A stretch of 64,000 nt of DNA from Vreelandella subglaciescola (lineage in GTDB: Bacteria; Pseudomonadota; Gammaproteobacteria; Pseudomonadales; Halomonadaceae), in assembly GCF_900142895.1 (NCBI RefSeq), contig NZ_LT670847.1, positions 1,860,001 through 1,924,000 of the forward strand. Reading direction: 5' to 3'. Below are positions 1 through 7,801 of the stretch, in pieces. A program made the position numbers and the translations under genes. A model generated the notes under the pieces. The model was not told the origin of the DNA. It worked only from the letters and a program-made list of their open reading frames with translations, and ran no database searches. Numbering within the stretch: the stretch's first letter is position 1; the number at the start of each line of letters is the position of its first letter.

Positions 1-462
1 CCAGTAACCCGAAAGCGGATAGATAAAGGCCGTCATAACCACGGCAAAGGCCAGAAACGCCCACAGCTTCATGCGCTCGGCCACCGCACCCGACACAATC
101 GACATCGCGGTTGCCACAAACACAACCTGAAAGAAGAAGTCGGCACGGTTGGCATAGTACGGCGCATCGCCCCCTGCCAATACGGCGTCCGTGGTGTTTT
201 CAGCGCCCAGCAGAAAACCGATATTCGGCAGGATGCCGCCGGCGTCACCGCCGTACATGAGCTGGTAACCCACCGTCAGGTAAAGCGTGCTGGCAATGGC
301 GAACAGCGCCACGTTCTTGGTCAGGATTTCCGCAGTGTTCTTGGCTCGCACCAGCCCGGCCTCCAGCATGGCGAATCCCGCTGCCATCCACATGACCAGC
401 ACACCGCATAGCAGAAAATACAGCGTATCCAGGGCATAACGCAGTTCTATCAATTCGCTCAT
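1..462 (-). CDS. amtB: Ammonium transporter, N-terminal part (cut by window edge)
   Basis: This is the first 154 codons of an Amt/MEP-family ammonium channel of the inner membrane; the rest lies beyond the left edge. The translation begins MSELIELRYALDTLYFLLCG and continues with WMAAGFAMLEAGLVRAKN, the typical Amt first helix and loop, then FFFQVVFVATAMSIVSGAVA, which matches the third transmembrane segment. A GGAG ribosome binding site lies 8 bases before the ATG at 462. The frame is open to base 1. Family knowledge: these proteins conduct NH3/NH4+ and are usually gated by the PII protein GlnK. No glnK lies between this gene and its promoter, so any glnK would be downstream or elsewhere. A sigma-54 promoter and an NtrC-like site lie upstream, which fits nitrogen control. 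Confidence 0.93.
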   Translation of the reverse strand, partial: MSELIELRYALDTLYFLLCGVLVMWMAAGFAMLEAGLVRAKNTAEILTKNVALFAIASTLYLTVGYQLMYGGDAGGILPNIGFLLGAENTTDAVLAGGDAPYYANRADFFFQVVFVATAMSIVSGAVAERMKLWAFLAFAVVMTAFIYPLSGYW

Positions 463-533
463 CGGCATTTCTCCGCAGCACAATCGGGCAGTTAACGCAG
501 GCAGGCAGCGCCTGTCCTGTACTCCCTTTGCTA

Positions 534-549
534 TGCGTAATACGTGCCA
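534..549 (-). promoter_or_regulatory. Sigma-54 (RpoN) promoter of amtB
   Basis: Read on the minus strand the sequence is TGGCACGTATTACGCA. The -24 element TGGCACG matches the RpoN consensus exactly. The GC of the -12 element is at the correct distance; only the two bases before it (AC instead of TT) differ. It lies about 70 bases upstream of the amtB start and is paired with an NtrC-like site further upstream. Activity is inferred. Confidence 0.75.
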
Positions 550-656
550 TATTTGTTTTTGTACTTATCCTTCAAATGGTTACATTAATAAATTGCCCGT
601 CTATCGCCCTGGGGAAACGCGCCGGCACGGCATCGCCGCCGATCAACACGCCTTTA

Positions 657-673
657 TGCACCATGATGGTTCA
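657..673 (-). promoter_or_regulatory. NtrC-like enhancer site upstream of amtB
   Basis: The sequence TGCACCATGATGGTTCA is an inverted repeat with 16 of 17 positions consistent with the NtrC consensus TGCACC-N5-GGTGCA. Its distance of about 110 bases upstream of the sigma-54 promoter is typical of an enhancer-binding protein site. It also lies about 90 bases before ubiK, whose promoter it may overlap. Confidence 0.65.
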
Positions 674-764
674 TGGCGGTGGCGCTTTTCTGCATGCGTA
701 TTGGTAATGGGTTGCGTATCCTGATTACGTATACTGTGCCTTTTGGCGAACCAAGGAGAACGCA

Positions 765-1091
765 ATGGCTGCTCAAGACCGTATTAGCCAGCTCGCCCAG
801 CAGATCGGCGACCGCCTGCAAAACGCCTCGCAGGCGCCGGAAGATATTCACAAAGGCGTGCAGCAGGTGGTACGCGGCGCCTTTGATCGCCTGGAACTGG
901 TCTCGCGGGAAGACTTCGACATCCTCATGGACGTGCTGCAGCGCACCCGCGCCCGGGTTGAAGCGCTGGAAAGTCAGGTCGCCGCGCTGGAAGCCGCCGT
1001 TGATCCCAAGGCTGATGGCGCACCGGCGAAAGCAGACACAACCTTTCCCAGGGCAGACGACGCCCCGGCAACGGACAACAGCGACCGGTAA
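765..1091 (+). CDS. ubiK: UbiK accessory factor (BMFP domain, YqiC family)
   Basis: The product is a 108-residue protein of the BMFP/YqiC family, now named UbiK. In the enterobacterial homologue it is an accessory factor of the soluble ubiquinone biosynthesis complex (with UbiJ) under aerobic conditions and has membrane-fusogenic properties. The first 80 residues match the family: an amphipathic N-terminal helix (MAAQDRISQLAQQIGDRLQN) followed by a C-terminal coiled coil (DVLQRTRARVEALESQVAAL). The last 28 residues are Ala/Asp/Pro-rich, unstructured and not conserved in the family. The start is preceded by AAGGAGAACGCA. Its position next to amtB and close to comM resembles the Pseudomonas arrangement. 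Confidence 0.92.
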   Translation: MAAQDRISQLAQQIGDRLQNASQAPEDIHKGVQQVVRGAFDRLELVSREDFDILMDVLQRTRARVEALESQVAALEAAVDPKADGAPAKADTTFPRADDAPATDNSDR

Positions 1092-1310
1092 GCGGCGCCA
1101 CTCCGCTTAAACGCGAATCACTTTCATTGACAACCTGTGCCGCTATGCTAGCCTTTCGCCACGCTTTTCATGCCGCGAGAGGCTCCCATGTCGGCTCTGC
1201 AATGGCTTCACCAGGACGCGCACACGTTAACACCGGCGTCGCTCTGCCGGCTTGGCCAGCGCCTGGGCGCACTACCGTGCACCTGCTGGACAAGGAAGCT
1301 GTTCTTACTC

Positions 1311-2234
1311 ATGCCGTATATTCGCTTCCCGCTGGCTGCACGTTTGGCCCTGAGCGCCGCGCTCAGCCTGACGCCCTTCTTCGCTCTGCAGGCCAGTGCC
1401 GCCGAAACGCCGCCAGCCACCCCACGCTTTGCGACGCTGGACTGGACCATCGCAGAAACGCTACTCGCGCTTGATGCACCGCTGCGCGGCGTGGCGCAGG
1501 CCGACGCCTACGGTGACTGGGTCAAAACGCCCGTCATTCCCCCGTCAACGGCAGACCTCGGGCTGCGCGCCCAGCCCAATCTGGAGCGGCTGGCCGCGCT
1601 CGCGCCTGAGCGCATTTTCATCTCGCCCCTGTTCGCAAACCTTGAGCCGCGCCTGTCGCGATTGTCCCCGGTGACCACGCTGCCGCTTTATCAACCCGGC
1701 ACCGACACCTGGCAGGCCATGCAAACGCTGACCCACCGGCTGGGCGAACACACCCATCGCCGCGACGAGGCCCAAGCGCTCATCAACGATACTCAGGCGC
1801 TGATGGCGGCGCTGCGCACCACCCTGCCCGCAACACGCCCTCTGCTGATGGTGCAATTCATCGATGCCCGCCACGTACGCGTGTTCGGCAAAAACGGGCT
1901 GTATCAGGCCGTGCTGAAGCAGCTGGGCATCGCCAACGCCTGGCAGCAACCCACCAACGCCTGGGGATTTTCCACCGTAGGCATCGAGGCACTCGCCGAA
2001 CACGCCGACGCCCGGCTGGTCGTGGTCAAACCGCTGCCCAGTGGCGTCAAGCCTGCCCTTGCGCAAAGCGGGCTGTGGCACCATCTGCCAAGCGTGAAGC
2101 GGGACGACGTTATCATGCTGCCCCCGGCATGGAGCTTTGGCGCCCTACCCTCCGCCCAGCGCTTTGCCCGGCTGCTGAGCGATGCGTTGACAACACCAAC
2201 GGCTATTCAGCGCCGACTATCCAGCGGCAGGTAA
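1311..2234 (+). CDS. Periplasmic ABC-transporter binding protein, iron-siderophore/cobalamin type
   Basis: This is a periplasmic substrate-binding protein of the FhuD/BtuF/FecB helical-backbone class (Peripla_BP_2). The frame is open from 1170, but ATG 1311 gives a proper signal peptide (MPYIRFPLAARLALSAALSL, then an ALQASA-type cleavage site), so I prefer it; GTG/ATG starts upstream would bury that signal. The mature part has the class pattern: FATLDWTIAETLLALDAP near the start, then LERLAALAPERIFIS, a central long helix, and VGIEALAEHADARLVVV in the C-lobe. Length is about 307 residues, normal for the family. No permease or ATPase gene is adjacent, so the partner transporter must be elsewhere and the substrate is unknown. 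I see no convincing Fur box. Confidence 0.8.
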   Translation: MPYIRFPLAARLALSAALSLTPFFALQASAAETPPATPRFATLDWTIAETLLALDAPLRGVAQADAYGDWVKTPVIPPSTADLGLRAQPNLERLAALAPERIFISPLFANLEPRLSRLSPVTTLPLYQPGTDTWQAMQTLTHRLGEHTHRRDEAQALINDTQALMAALRTTLPATRPLLMVQFIDARHVRVFGKNGLYQAVLKQLGIANAWQQPTNAWGFSTVGIEALAEHADARLVVVKPLPSGVKPALAQSGLWHHLPSVKRDDVIMLPPAWSFGALPSAQRFARLLSDALTTPTAIQRRLSSGR

Positions 2235-2289
2235 ATCGGCTAGCTTAGGAAGCTGTTGAGCACAAACACGTCACCAGCGAGGGAACGCC

Positions 2290-3801
2290 ATGACGCTTGC
2301 GATAGTTGCCACCCGGGCAGGGCTGGGCCTTGAAGCGCCGCCGGTTCAGGTAGAAGTGCATCTGGCTAACGGCCTGCCGGGGCTAACGCTTGTCGGCCTG
2401 CCCGAAGCCGCGGTGAAGGAAAGCCGCGAGCGGGTGCGTAGCGCGCTGGTCAACGCCGGCTTTGATTTTCCCAATACCCGACGGATTACCCTCAACCTCG
2501 CCCCGGCGGACTTGCCCAAGGAAGGCGGGCGCTTTGATTTGCCCATTGCGCTGGGCATTCTCGCCGCCTCCGGCCAGCTGCCGGTGGAGGCGCTCGAAGG
2601 AATGGAGTGCGCCGGCGAGCTGGCGCTTGACGGCAAACTGCGCGCCGTTCCCGGCGTGTTGCCACTGGCGCTTGCCACCAAAGCCGCCGGCCGTCAGCTG
2701 ATCATCCCCCGCGCCTGCGCCGATGAAGCCGCTTTGGCCGGGCGCGGCCTGACCGTGCTACCGGCGGACTCGCTGTGGGAAGTGGTCGCCCACCTGCTCG
2801 ACCAGCAGCGTATTACCCCGCACCAGCTTCCCGCACCGCCCGCCGCGACCGAACCCATGGCCGATCTGGCCGACGTGCGCGGCCAGCAGCAGGCGCGCCG
2901 AGCGCTGGAGGTCGCCGCGGCTGGCGGCCATAATTTAATTTTCGCTGGTCCTCCTGGAACAGGCAAAACCATGCTGGCCAGCCGCCTGCCGGGCATTTTG
3001 CCGCCGCTTTCCGATGACGATGCGCTGGCCGTGGCCGCGGTGCGCTCGGTATGTGGTCTGCCGCTGGAAAAACACTGGGGGCAGCGCCCGTTTCGCCAAC
3101 CCCACCACAGCGCCAGCGCCGCCGCGCTGGTAGGCGGCGGTTCAAAACCCAAACCCGGCGAAATCTCGCTGGCGCACCACGGCGTATTGTTTCTCGATGA
3201 ACTGCCGGAATTCTCCCGCCACGTGCTGGAAGTGCTAAGACAGCCGCTGGAAACCGGGGAAATTCATCTGGCACGCGCCAGCCACGAGCGCCGCTATCCG
3301 GCCAATTTCCAGCTCGTCGCGGCGATGAATCCCTGCCCCTGCGGGCACCTGGGCGACCCGCGCATCCGCTGCCAGTGCACCGCCAGCCAGATCCAGCGCT
3401 ATCAGGCAAGGCTCTCCGGCCCGCTGCTGGACCGCATCGATTTACAGGTGGAAGTGCCGGCGCTGCCACCGGAGCAGCTTACCGCGCAAACCCAGGGCGA
3501 ATCCTCCGCCGCGGTGCGCGCCCGCGTGCTTGCCGCCCGTGAACGCCAGTCCCAGCGCGGCGCGCTCAACAGCCAGCTCAGTGGCAAAGCGCTTGAAGCC
3601 GCCTGCGCGCTGGAGGCCGACGAACGCGCCTGGCTGGCCGACGTGCTGGAAAAACTCAAGCTCTCGGCCCGCGCCTACCACCGGGTGCTGCGGGTCGCGC
3701 TCACCCTGGCCGATCTGGAAGGCGCACCCAAACCCACCCAGCCGCATTTCATCGAAGCCATCGGCTACCGCCAGCTCGACCGTCTGCTGAAGGGCCAGTA
3801 A
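2290..3801 (+). CDS. comM: YifB/ComM family Mg-chelatase-like AAA+ ATPase
   Basis: The 503-residue product is a ComM/YifB protein. In naturally competent bacteria ComM is a hexameric helicase that promotes branch migration during integration of transforming DNA. The N-terminal Lon-protease-like domain S5 fold covers about residues 1-170 (VEVHLANGLPGLTLVGLPEA). The Walker A motif is GPPGTGKT (about residue 220), Walker B is VLFLDELPEF, and the Mg-chelatase C-terminal domain contains MNPCPCGHLGDP with its cysteines. Length and domain order are complete. The gene stands alone on the plus strand after the binding-protein gene. Possession of comM does not by itself prove competence, because many non-competent proteobacteria carry it. 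Confidence 0.94.
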   Translation: MTLAIVATRAGLGLEAPPVQVEVHLANGLPGLTLVGLPEAAVKESRERVRSALVNAGFDFPNTRRITLNLAPADLPKEGGRFDLPIALGILAASGQLPVEALEGMECAGELALDGKLRAVPGVLPLALATKAAGRQLIIPRACADEAALAGRGLTVLPADSLWEVVAHLLDQQRITPHQLPAPPAATEPMADLADVRGQQQARRALEVAAAGGHNLIFAGPPGTGKTMLASRLPGILPPLSDDDALAVAAVRSVCGLPLEKHWGQRPFRQPHHSASAAALVGGGSKPKPGEISLAHHGVLFLDELPEFSRHVLEVLRQPLETGEIHLARASHERRYPANFQLVAAMNPCPCGHLGDPRIRCQCTASQIQRYQARLSGPLLDRIDLQVEVPALPPEQLTAQTQGESSAAVRARVLAARERQSQRGALNSQLSGKALEAACALEADERAWLADVLEKLKLSARAYHRVLRVALTLADLEGAPKPTQPHFIEAIGYRQLDRLLKGQ

Positions 3802-3871
3802 CGCTGCGTTGAATATCCGTTCGCGTATACCTTGACCGGTTTTGGCTGCGCGGCTAGTCTTGGATCGTGAC

Positions 3872-3887
3872 TTGACCGAAAGGTCAG
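3872..3887. promoter_or_regulatory. RutR-like palindrome before the NCS2 permease
   Basis: The sequence TTGACCGAAAGGTCAG is an inverted repeat TTGACC-N4-GGTCA. It agrees with the RutR operator consensus TTGACCANNTGGTCAA at 11 of 14 defined positions and lies about 65 bases upstream of the permease start. A further half-site TTGACC occurs at 3832. Assignment rests on similarity to the better site before xdhA. Confidence 0.5.
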
Positions 3888-3952
3888 GAAATGGCGAAAC
3901 CCTCGCCACAATCCGACGACACATCCAGCCACAACAACAACAAGGTATGGGT

Positions 3953-5323
3953 ATGAACGAGACAACCGCTCGCTCCACCGATATGGACGGCGCAGATAAA
4001 ACGCGTCGCCTGCCGTTTCTGGACCGCTTTTTCAACGTGACCCAGCGCGGCTCAACGCTAAAAACCGAAATACTCGCCGGCCTTGCCACGTTTCTGGCCG
4101 GCATGTACATCATCGTGGTGAATCCGGCCGTGCTCAGCGATGCCGGCATCCCCTTCACCGCCGCGCTGTCGGCCACCGTGCTGATCAGTTTCATGGGCAG
4201 CCTGGCCATGGCTTTTTATGCCCGCAACCCCATCCTGGTCGCGCCGGGCATGGGCATGAACGCGCTGTTCACCTACACCCTGGTGCTGGGCGCCGGGCTC
4301 AGCTGGGAGGTGGCGCTGGGCTGCGTGTTCTGGTCCGGGGTGATGTTTGCCATTCTGGCCATGTTCAACGTGCGCAAGGCCATCATCGAGGCCATTCCGC
4401 TGTCGCTGCGCTATGCGATCACCTGCGGTATCGGGCTGTTCATTACTTTCATCGGGCTGCAAAACGCCGGGTTCATTACCGGAAGCGACGCCACGCTGGT
4501 GTCGCTGGGCAATATGGACGCGCATCTGGCGACCTTCTTTCTGGGGCTGATTGCCACCGCGGTGCTGGTGATCATGCGCTTTAACGGCGCGCTGGTGATG
4601 GGCATTGCGCTGACCACGCTGGCCGCCATCCCCATGGGGCGTTTGTGGGGCGGCGATGAGGTGATGGTGGCCTGGACAGGGCTTGCCGCCTGGCCGGATT
4701 TCAGCGCGGTGATGAAGGTGGATATCATGGGCGCGCTGAAAGTCGCCTACCTGCCGTTCATCTTCGTGATGCTGTTCACCAACTTCTTTGATGCCATGTC
4801 GTGCTTTATGGCGCTGTCGGAATCTGCACCGGAGCTCAAGGACGAAGACGGCAATCCGCGCAACCTGCGGCGCTCCATGACCGTCGATGCGTTTTCCTCG
4901 ATGATTGCCGCACCGCTGGGTACCAGCGCCGCGCAGACGTTCATCGAGTCCGGCGCGGGCGTGGCCCAGGGCGGGCGCACCGGGCTGGTGGCGCTGGTGA
5001 TTGCGCTGCTGTTCCTGCCGTTCCTGTTTCTCTCACCGCTGCTCACGCTGGTGCCGTCCATTGCTACCGCGCCGGCGCTGGTAATGGTGGGGCTGTTCAT
5101 GATGGCGCCGATCAGCAAGATCGACTGGGAACACTTTGATCAGGCCTTTCCCGCCTTTCTGGCGATCATCCTGATGCCGCTGACCTACTCGATCACGCTG
5201 GGTATTGCCTTCGGTTTTATCAGCTTTGTGCTGATCAAGGTGTGCACCGGGCGCTTTGTCGAGATCAAACCGGCCATGTGGATCACCGCCGCGCTGTCGG
5301 TCGTCATGCTCATGACCACCTGA
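3953..5323 (+). CDS. NCS2-family purine permease (AzgA/GhxP-like)
   Basis: This is a multi-helix inner-membrane permease of the NCS2 AzgA-like branch, which import adenine, guanine or hypoxanthine with protons. The frame is open from 3842, but ATG 3953 (MNETTARSTD) has AAGG seven bases upstream and gives 456 residues, the usual length. Diagnostic stretches are AGLATFLAGMYIIVVNP at the start, NPILVAPGMGMNALFTY in the third helix, FTNFFDAMSCFMALSE and GTSAAQTFIESGAGVAQGGR in the substrate region, as in GhxP/AzgA proteins. It lies next to a RutR-type regulator and the xdhABC-guaD operon, so it likely supplies the purine that those enzymes degrade. The exact base transported is not shown by the sequence. 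Confidence 0.9.
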   Translation: MNETTARSTDMDGADKTRRLPFLDRFFNVTQRGSTLKTEILAGLATFLAGMYIIVVNPAVLSDAGIPFTAALSATVLISFMGSLAMAFYARNPILVAPGMGMNALFTYTLVLGAGLSWEVALGCVFWSGVMFAILAMFNVRKAIIEAIPLSLRYAITCGIGLFITFIGLQNAGFITGSDATLVSLGNMDAHLATFFLGLIATAVLVIMRFNGALVMGIALTTLAAIPMGRLWGGDEVMVAWTGLAAWPDFSAVMKVDIMGALKVAYLPFIFVMLFTNFFDAMSCFMALSESAPELKDEDGNPRNLRRSMTVDAFSSMIAAPLGTSAAQTFIESGAGVAQGGRTGLVALVIALLFLPFLFLSPLLTLVPSIATAPALVMVGLFMMAPISKIDWEHFDQAFPAFLAIILMPLTYSITLGIAFGFISFVLIKVCTGRFVEIKPAMWITAALSVVMLMTT

Positions 5324-5341
5324 TCAGAGGCAGTCCGACCC

Positions 5342-6031
5342 TCAGCGATCCGCCGCCTGTATAGCCTCGGGCGGCGTGTCCACGGCAGCCGGACGTTGAA
5401 TGCCGCAGCCCTTGATCACCACTTGAATCAAAAACCGGGTGATATCTTCCAGATCTTCGTCATCGAGTGCCTTACGGCCGGTAATACCCAGCACCTGGGT
5501 TTCAAAGTCGGCGTAGTGCTGGGTGGACGACCAGATCAGAAAAATCAGCCACACCGGGTCGACCGGATCCATCAGCCCGCGCTCGGCCCACTGGCGAAAC
5601 ACCGCCGCGCGGTTTTCCACCCAGCCGCGCAGCTCGCCCTGGAGGTATTCCTGCAGGAACGGCGCGCCGCCCAGAATCTCGCTGGCGAACAGCCGCGAGC
5701 CGGCGGGGTGGCTGCGGGACAGGCGGATCTTGGCGCGGATAAAGGCGGAAATCACCTCGACCGGATCATCATCAGGAGAAATGCTGTCCAGAATCGCATT
5801 CCAGCGCGCCATCATGCGTTCCAGCAGGCGCACGTAGAGCTTGCGCTTGCTGCCCATGTAATAAAGCACGTTGGACTTGGGCAGGCCGGCCTGCCGGGCA
5901 ATTTCCTGCAGGCTGGCACCGCGGTAGCCGTGGCGCGAAAAAACGTCTTCGGCCGCCTGTAAAATCGCCTGTTCGTTGCGCCGGCGAATGGTGCCGGCTT
6001 CGTGTTCGCTGGTGGAATCAGCCTTGGCCAT
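5342..6031 (-). CDS. TetR-family regulator, RutR-like (YcdC C-terminal domain)
   Basis: The product is a TetR-family repressor with the helix-turn-helix at about residues 15-60 (ILQAAEDVFSRHGYRGASLQ, then a tyrosine-rich YYMGSKRKLY recognition end) and a RutR/YcdC-type ligand domain (SRLFASEILGGAPFLQEYL, FLIWSSTQHYADFETQVLGI). Both halves match E. coli RutR clearly by eye. The frame is open to 6127, but ATG 6031 fits the family start. E. coli RutR senses uracil/thymine and controls pyrimidine genes. Here the gene lies between a purine permease and xdhABC-guaD, and RutR-like operators flank it, so I infer control of purine uptake and catabolism. The inducing base may differ from the E. coli case. 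Confidence 0.88.
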   Translation of the reverse strand: MAKADSTSEHEAGTIRRRNEQAILQAAEDVFSRHGYRGASLQEIARQAGLPKSNVLYYMGSKRKLYVRLLERMMARWNAILDSISPDDDPVEVISAFIRAKIRLSRSHPAGSRLFASEILGGAPFLQEYLQGELRGWVENRAAVFRQWAERGLMDPVDPVWLIFLIWSSTQHYADFETQVLGITGRKALDDEDLEDITRFLIQVVIKGCGIQRPAAVDTPPEAIQAADR

Positions 6032-6054
6032 GGCGCTCGCTCTATCGTAGACAT

Positions 6055-6073
6055 GCTTTAGCAAAGCTAAAGC
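6055..6073. promoter_or_regulatory. Perfect inverted repeat in the leader of the RutR-like gene
   Basis: GCTTTAGC-AAA-GCTAAAGC is an 8-bp perfect inverted repeat with a 3-base spacer, ending 23 bases before the regulator's start codon. It could be an autoregulatory operator or an mRNA hairpin near the ribosome binding site. It does not resemble the RutR consensus. Confidence 0.4.
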
Positions 6074-6175
6074 TTGCCTGAAAAGCCGGTGCCAAGGCAA
6101 TTCAGCCGCGCAGCGCCTCACCGGCAAAGTGCCGGCAACGCGCTAGAATTAATCCAAAGCATCACAGCAAAAAAC

Positions 6176-6204
6176 TTGATAAAGCTGACCACATGGTCAA
6201 GAAT
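6176..6204 (+). promoter_or_regulatory. xdhA promoter with embedded RutR-like operator
   Basis: A candidate -35 TTGATA (6176-6181) and -10 AAGAAT (6199-6204) are 17 bases apart. The spacer is filled by CTGACCACATGGTCAA (6185-6200), which matches the RutR consensus TTGACCANNTGGTCAA at 13 of 14 defined positions. A repressor bound here would block RNA polymerase directly. The -10 match is only 4 of 6, so the promoter call is less certain than the operator. Confidence 0.65.
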
Positions 6205-6268
6205 TGAAATGTCCTCTACACTCGGCCAACAGCATAATCCGCCACGACAATGACAACCGGAGCCGACC

Positions 6269-7801
6269 ATGATTGATTTCTACCTCAACGGTAAGCGCCA
6301 GCGCCTGACCAGCGTCAGCGCCGATACCAGCATTCTGGAGCTGGTGCGCGAGCAGCTCGGCCAGACCGGCACCAAGGAAGGCTGCGCCTCTGGCGACTGC
6401 GGCGCCTGCACCGTGGCCATCGGTGAGCCCGACGCCAACGGCACGCTTCACTACCAGAGCGCCAACAGCTGCATTACCCCGGCCCACCAGCTTAACGGCT
6501 GCCATCTGGTCACCGTGGAAGGGCTTGCCGACGATGCGCATCTGCATCCGGCGCAGGCGGCCATGGTCGAGTGCCACGGCAGCCAGTGCGGCTTTTGCAC
6601 GCCGGGCATCGTGATGTCGCTGTTTACCCTATATGAAGATCAAAACAAGCATGAAGAGCAGAACCAGCGCCCGGCTCCGCTAACCCAGCAGCGGATGGAA
6701 AGTGCACTGGGCGGCAACCTGTGCCGCTGCACCGGCTATCGCCCGATCCGCGACGCCGCGCTCACCATGCAGGACTACCCCAAAGCCACGCCCGACTGGG
6801 CCGCCAATGCGGCACTGGGTACAGACGTCGCGGCGCTGGCCAAAGACGTCAGCGACACCGGCACCGACAGCGACACGACGGGCTACGCCATGCCCCGCGA
6901 CATCGCCGCGCTGCGCGAGCTCAAAGCCAAGCGCCCGGGCGCGCGTCTGGTCGCCGGCGGCACCGACCTGTGGCTGGAAACCACCCAGCAGGTGAAGGAT
7001 CTGGTCGATATCATCGACGTGCGCCAGGTGGCCGAGCTGACCCGCGTGGAAGACACCGACAGCGGCTGGTGGCTCGGCGCCTCCGTGACGCTCTCACAGC
7101 TTACGCCGCTGCTGGCCGAGCACTATCCGGCGTTCGAGCACTTGATGCACCGCTTTGCCTCATCGCAGATCCGTAACCGCGCGACGCTGGGCGGCAACGT
7201 GGCCAACGCCTCCCCCATCGGCGATACCCCGCCGGTGCTGCTGGCTCTGGACGCGCGGCTGCGACTGGACGGCCCCCGGGGCAGCCGCGAGCTGGCGCTG
7301 GCGGACTTTTTCCTCGACTACAGGAAAACCGCGCTTGAGGCAGACGAATTCATTGCCGCAATTTTTCTCCCGCGCCCGGCTGCCGACCAAAACCTCAAGG
7401 TGTGGAAGCTGTCCAAACGCCGTGAGGACGATATTTCCGCCGTGCTGGGCGCGTTCGCCTGGCGCCTGGAAGACGGCCTGATGCGCGACGTCCACCTCGC
7501 CTTTGGCGGCATGGCGGGCATCCCGCGCCGCGCACCGGCCGCCGAAGCCGCGCTTGAAGGCAGCCGCCCGGATGCGGCGTCGTTTGCCCACGCCCGCGCC
7601 GCCTTGGCCAAGGAGCTTAAACCCATGGCCGACGTGCGCGGCAGCGCCGAATACCGCACCCTCGCCGCCGGCAACCTGCTGGAACGGCTACGCCTGATGA
7701 TCGCCGCCGAATCCCAGCCCGCCTCCAACGACGGCGGCGACAAGCACAACGACAAGAACGGCACAGCAACCAAGGTGACTCTCGATGCGTACGCTCACTG
7801 A
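6269..7801 (+). CDS. xdhA: Xanthine dehydrogenase small subunit (2Fe-2S and FAD)
   Basis: The 510-residue protein carries the two iron-sulfur clusters and FAD of bacterial XdhAB xanthine dehydrogenase, which oxidises hypoxanthine and xanthine to urate. The plant-type ferredoxin domain has Cys39, Cys44 and Cys47 in KEGCASGDCGACTV and Cys68. The second all-alpha 2Fe-2S domain has CHGSQCGFCTPG (Cys107, Cys110) and LGGNLCRCTGYRPI (Cys152, Cys154). The FAD-binding domain starts near residue 195 (ARLVAGGTDLWLE, then ATLGGNVANASPIGDT). The C-terminal 25 residues are polar and variable. The gene overlaps xdhB by 17 bases and heads an operon xdhA-xdhB-xdhC-guaD behind a RutR-like operator. Confidence 0.95.
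   Translation: MIDFYLNGKRQRLTSVSADTSILELVREQLGQTGTKEGCASGDCGACTVAIGEPDANGTLHYQSANSCITPAHQLNGCHLVTVEGLADDAHLHPAQAAMVECHGSQCGFCTPGIVMSLFTLYEDQNKHEEQNQRPAPLTQQRMESALGGNLCRCTGYRPIRDAALTMQDYPKATPDWAANAALGTDVAALAKDVSDTGTDSDTTGYAMPRDIAALRELKAKRPGARLVAGGTDLWLETTQQVKDLVDIIDVRQVAELTRVEDTDSGWWLGASVTLSQLTPLLAEHYPAFEHLMHRFASSQIRNRATLGGNVANASPIGDTPPVLLALDARLRLDGPRGSRELALADFFLDYRKTALEADEFIAAIFLPRPAADQNLKVWKLSKRREDDISAVLGAFAWRLEDGLMRDVHLAFGGMAGIPRRAPAAEAALEGSRPDAASFAHARAALAKELKPMADVRGSAEYRTLAAGNLLERLRLMIAAESQPASNDGGDKHNDKNGTATKVTLDAYAH

Larger units (their letters stand above)
463..764. other. Divergent intergenic region amtB/ubiK
   Basis: This 302-base stretch carries no convincing gene. It holds the sigma-54 promoter and NtrC-like site for amtB. 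Upstream of ubiK a TATACT box is visible at 730-735, but no good -35 element sits at the right distance. Short open frames here have no ribosome binding site or recognisable product. Confidence 0.6.

Noticed and set aside
1111..1155. Possible Fur box or sigma-70 promoter before the binding-protein gene
   Set aside because: TTGACA at 1127 and TATGCT at 1144 are only 11 bases apart, and no 19-bp Fur-like dyad is present.
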